Shown: positions 15,680 to 15,877 of the stretch, in pieces | How positions within the stretch are numbered: position 1 is the stretch's first letter | How the letters are laid out: every line of letters begins with the position of its first letter | Assembly (NCBI GenBank): GCA_018400625.1 | Contig: JAGYMJ010000009.1 | Span: 1-15,877 of the forward strand | DNA: 15,877 bases | Reading direction: 5' to 3' | DNA from: Planctomycetota bacterium | GTDB taxonomy: Bacteria; Planctomycetota; Brocadiia; SM23-32 | Notes under the pieces: model-generated | The model's input: only the letters and a program-made list of their open reading frames with translations | Databases searched by the model: none | What the model was told of the DNA's origin: nothing | Translations under genes and position numbers: made by a program

Positions 15680-15877
15680 TCATTTTTTTTCCTCACATCT
15701 CTTGTCCGCTACGTATCCGTCCGTATCCCAGAGGTCTTTCCAACTACGGGCGCCTTCCCATAAAAACACATGCCCTTTTATCAGGCGACATCCCCTGTCC
15801 ACGCCCTCTATCGCCTTCATCTCCCTGGCAGTAAGCGGGCTGTTCGTCACGGCCTCCAGGTTGGCGAAACAGTGTTT
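15680..15877 (-). CDS. C-terminal 65 residues of a probable aldo/keto reductase (cut by window edge)
   Basis: An open frame enters from the right edge and ends at TGA (15682-15680). The visible tail reads FANLEAVTNSPLTAREMKAI, then EGVDRGCRLIKGHVFLWEG and ARSWKDLWDTDGYVADK. The pattern N-[LF]-E-x-V, then PL-T-x-x-x-MKAIE-x-VDR-x-x-R, resembles the C terminus of NAD(P)H-dependent aldo/keto reductases, where ExMxxIdxLdrxxR follows the last barrel helix. I rely on pattern memory, so this is tentative. Its stop overlaps a possible ATG start of the next gene (ATGA), suggesting translational coupling in one operon. The role would be reduction or oxidation of a released sugar. Confidence 0.55.
   Translation of the reverse strand, partial: KHCFANLEAVTNSPLTAREMKAIEGVDRGCRLIKGHVFLWEGARSWKDLWDTDGYVADKRCEEKK

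Noticed and set aside
1..15877. CRISPR array, insertion sequence, tRNA or phage genes
   Set aside because: No regularly spaced repeats, no transposase or integrase motifs, and no cloverleaf sequence were seen on either strand.

Overview
This window looks like a chromosomal accessory region of a carbohydrate-degrading bacterium of the PVC superphylum. The best guess is Lentisphaerota, with Kiritimatiellota or Verrucomicrobiota possible. That rests on family content: a lone pseudopilin with an [20 protein letters not shown] segment between two exported carbohydrate-type proteins, a DUF4838-like fragment, an exo-rhamnogalacturonan-lyase-like giant protein, a ceramidase-like protein and BNR-type propellers. 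There are no rRNA or tRNA genes, no CRISPR array and no transposase.

Layout. (1) Positions 1-710: a rubrerythrin with a near-consensus promoter, overlapping AT-rich palindromes that may be a Fur/PerR-type operator, and a strong 14-bp hairpin after the gene. (2) 833-2134 (+): a ceramidase-like metalloamidase without a signal peptide. (3) 2177-7475 (-): a likely catabolic operon, read from its 5' end: DegT/DnrJ aminotransferase, hydroxypyruvate-isomerase-like TIM barrel, tandem-domain amidohydrolase, a decayed DUF4838-type gene, and a cytoplasmic BNR-type propeller. (4) 7476-7783: the divergent control region. It holds back-to-back promoters, a 21-bp-spaced direct repeat and a hairpin-rich leader of about 215 nt. 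(5) 7784-8662 (+): an AraC-family regulator, probably of the operon and of itself. (6) 8663-8956: a non-coding convergent gap with a REP-like hairpin. (7) 8957-15877 (-): a second run. From its 5' end it has the C-terminal tail of an aldo/keto-reductase-like protein cut by the window edge, a secreted sialidase-like five-Asp-box propeller, a pseudopilin, and a 1443-residue secreted protein built around a PL26-like (PcRGLX/YetA) core.

How it may work together (inference). Exported enzymes (PL26-like, sialidase-like) act on an extracellular glycan, possibly a pectic or uronic polysaccharide or an amino-sugar-rich one. The pseudopilin may serve export or the cell surface. The released sugars would then be processed in the cytoplasm by the aminotransferase, isomerase, amidohydrolase and propeller proteins under AraC control. 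The rubrerythrin is a separate oxidative-stress unit. No wholly new system is proven here. The most notable items are the amidohydrolase whose first catalytic domain has lost all its metal ligands, the compact AraC switch, the structured leader, and the gene remnant with two competing C-terminal frames.
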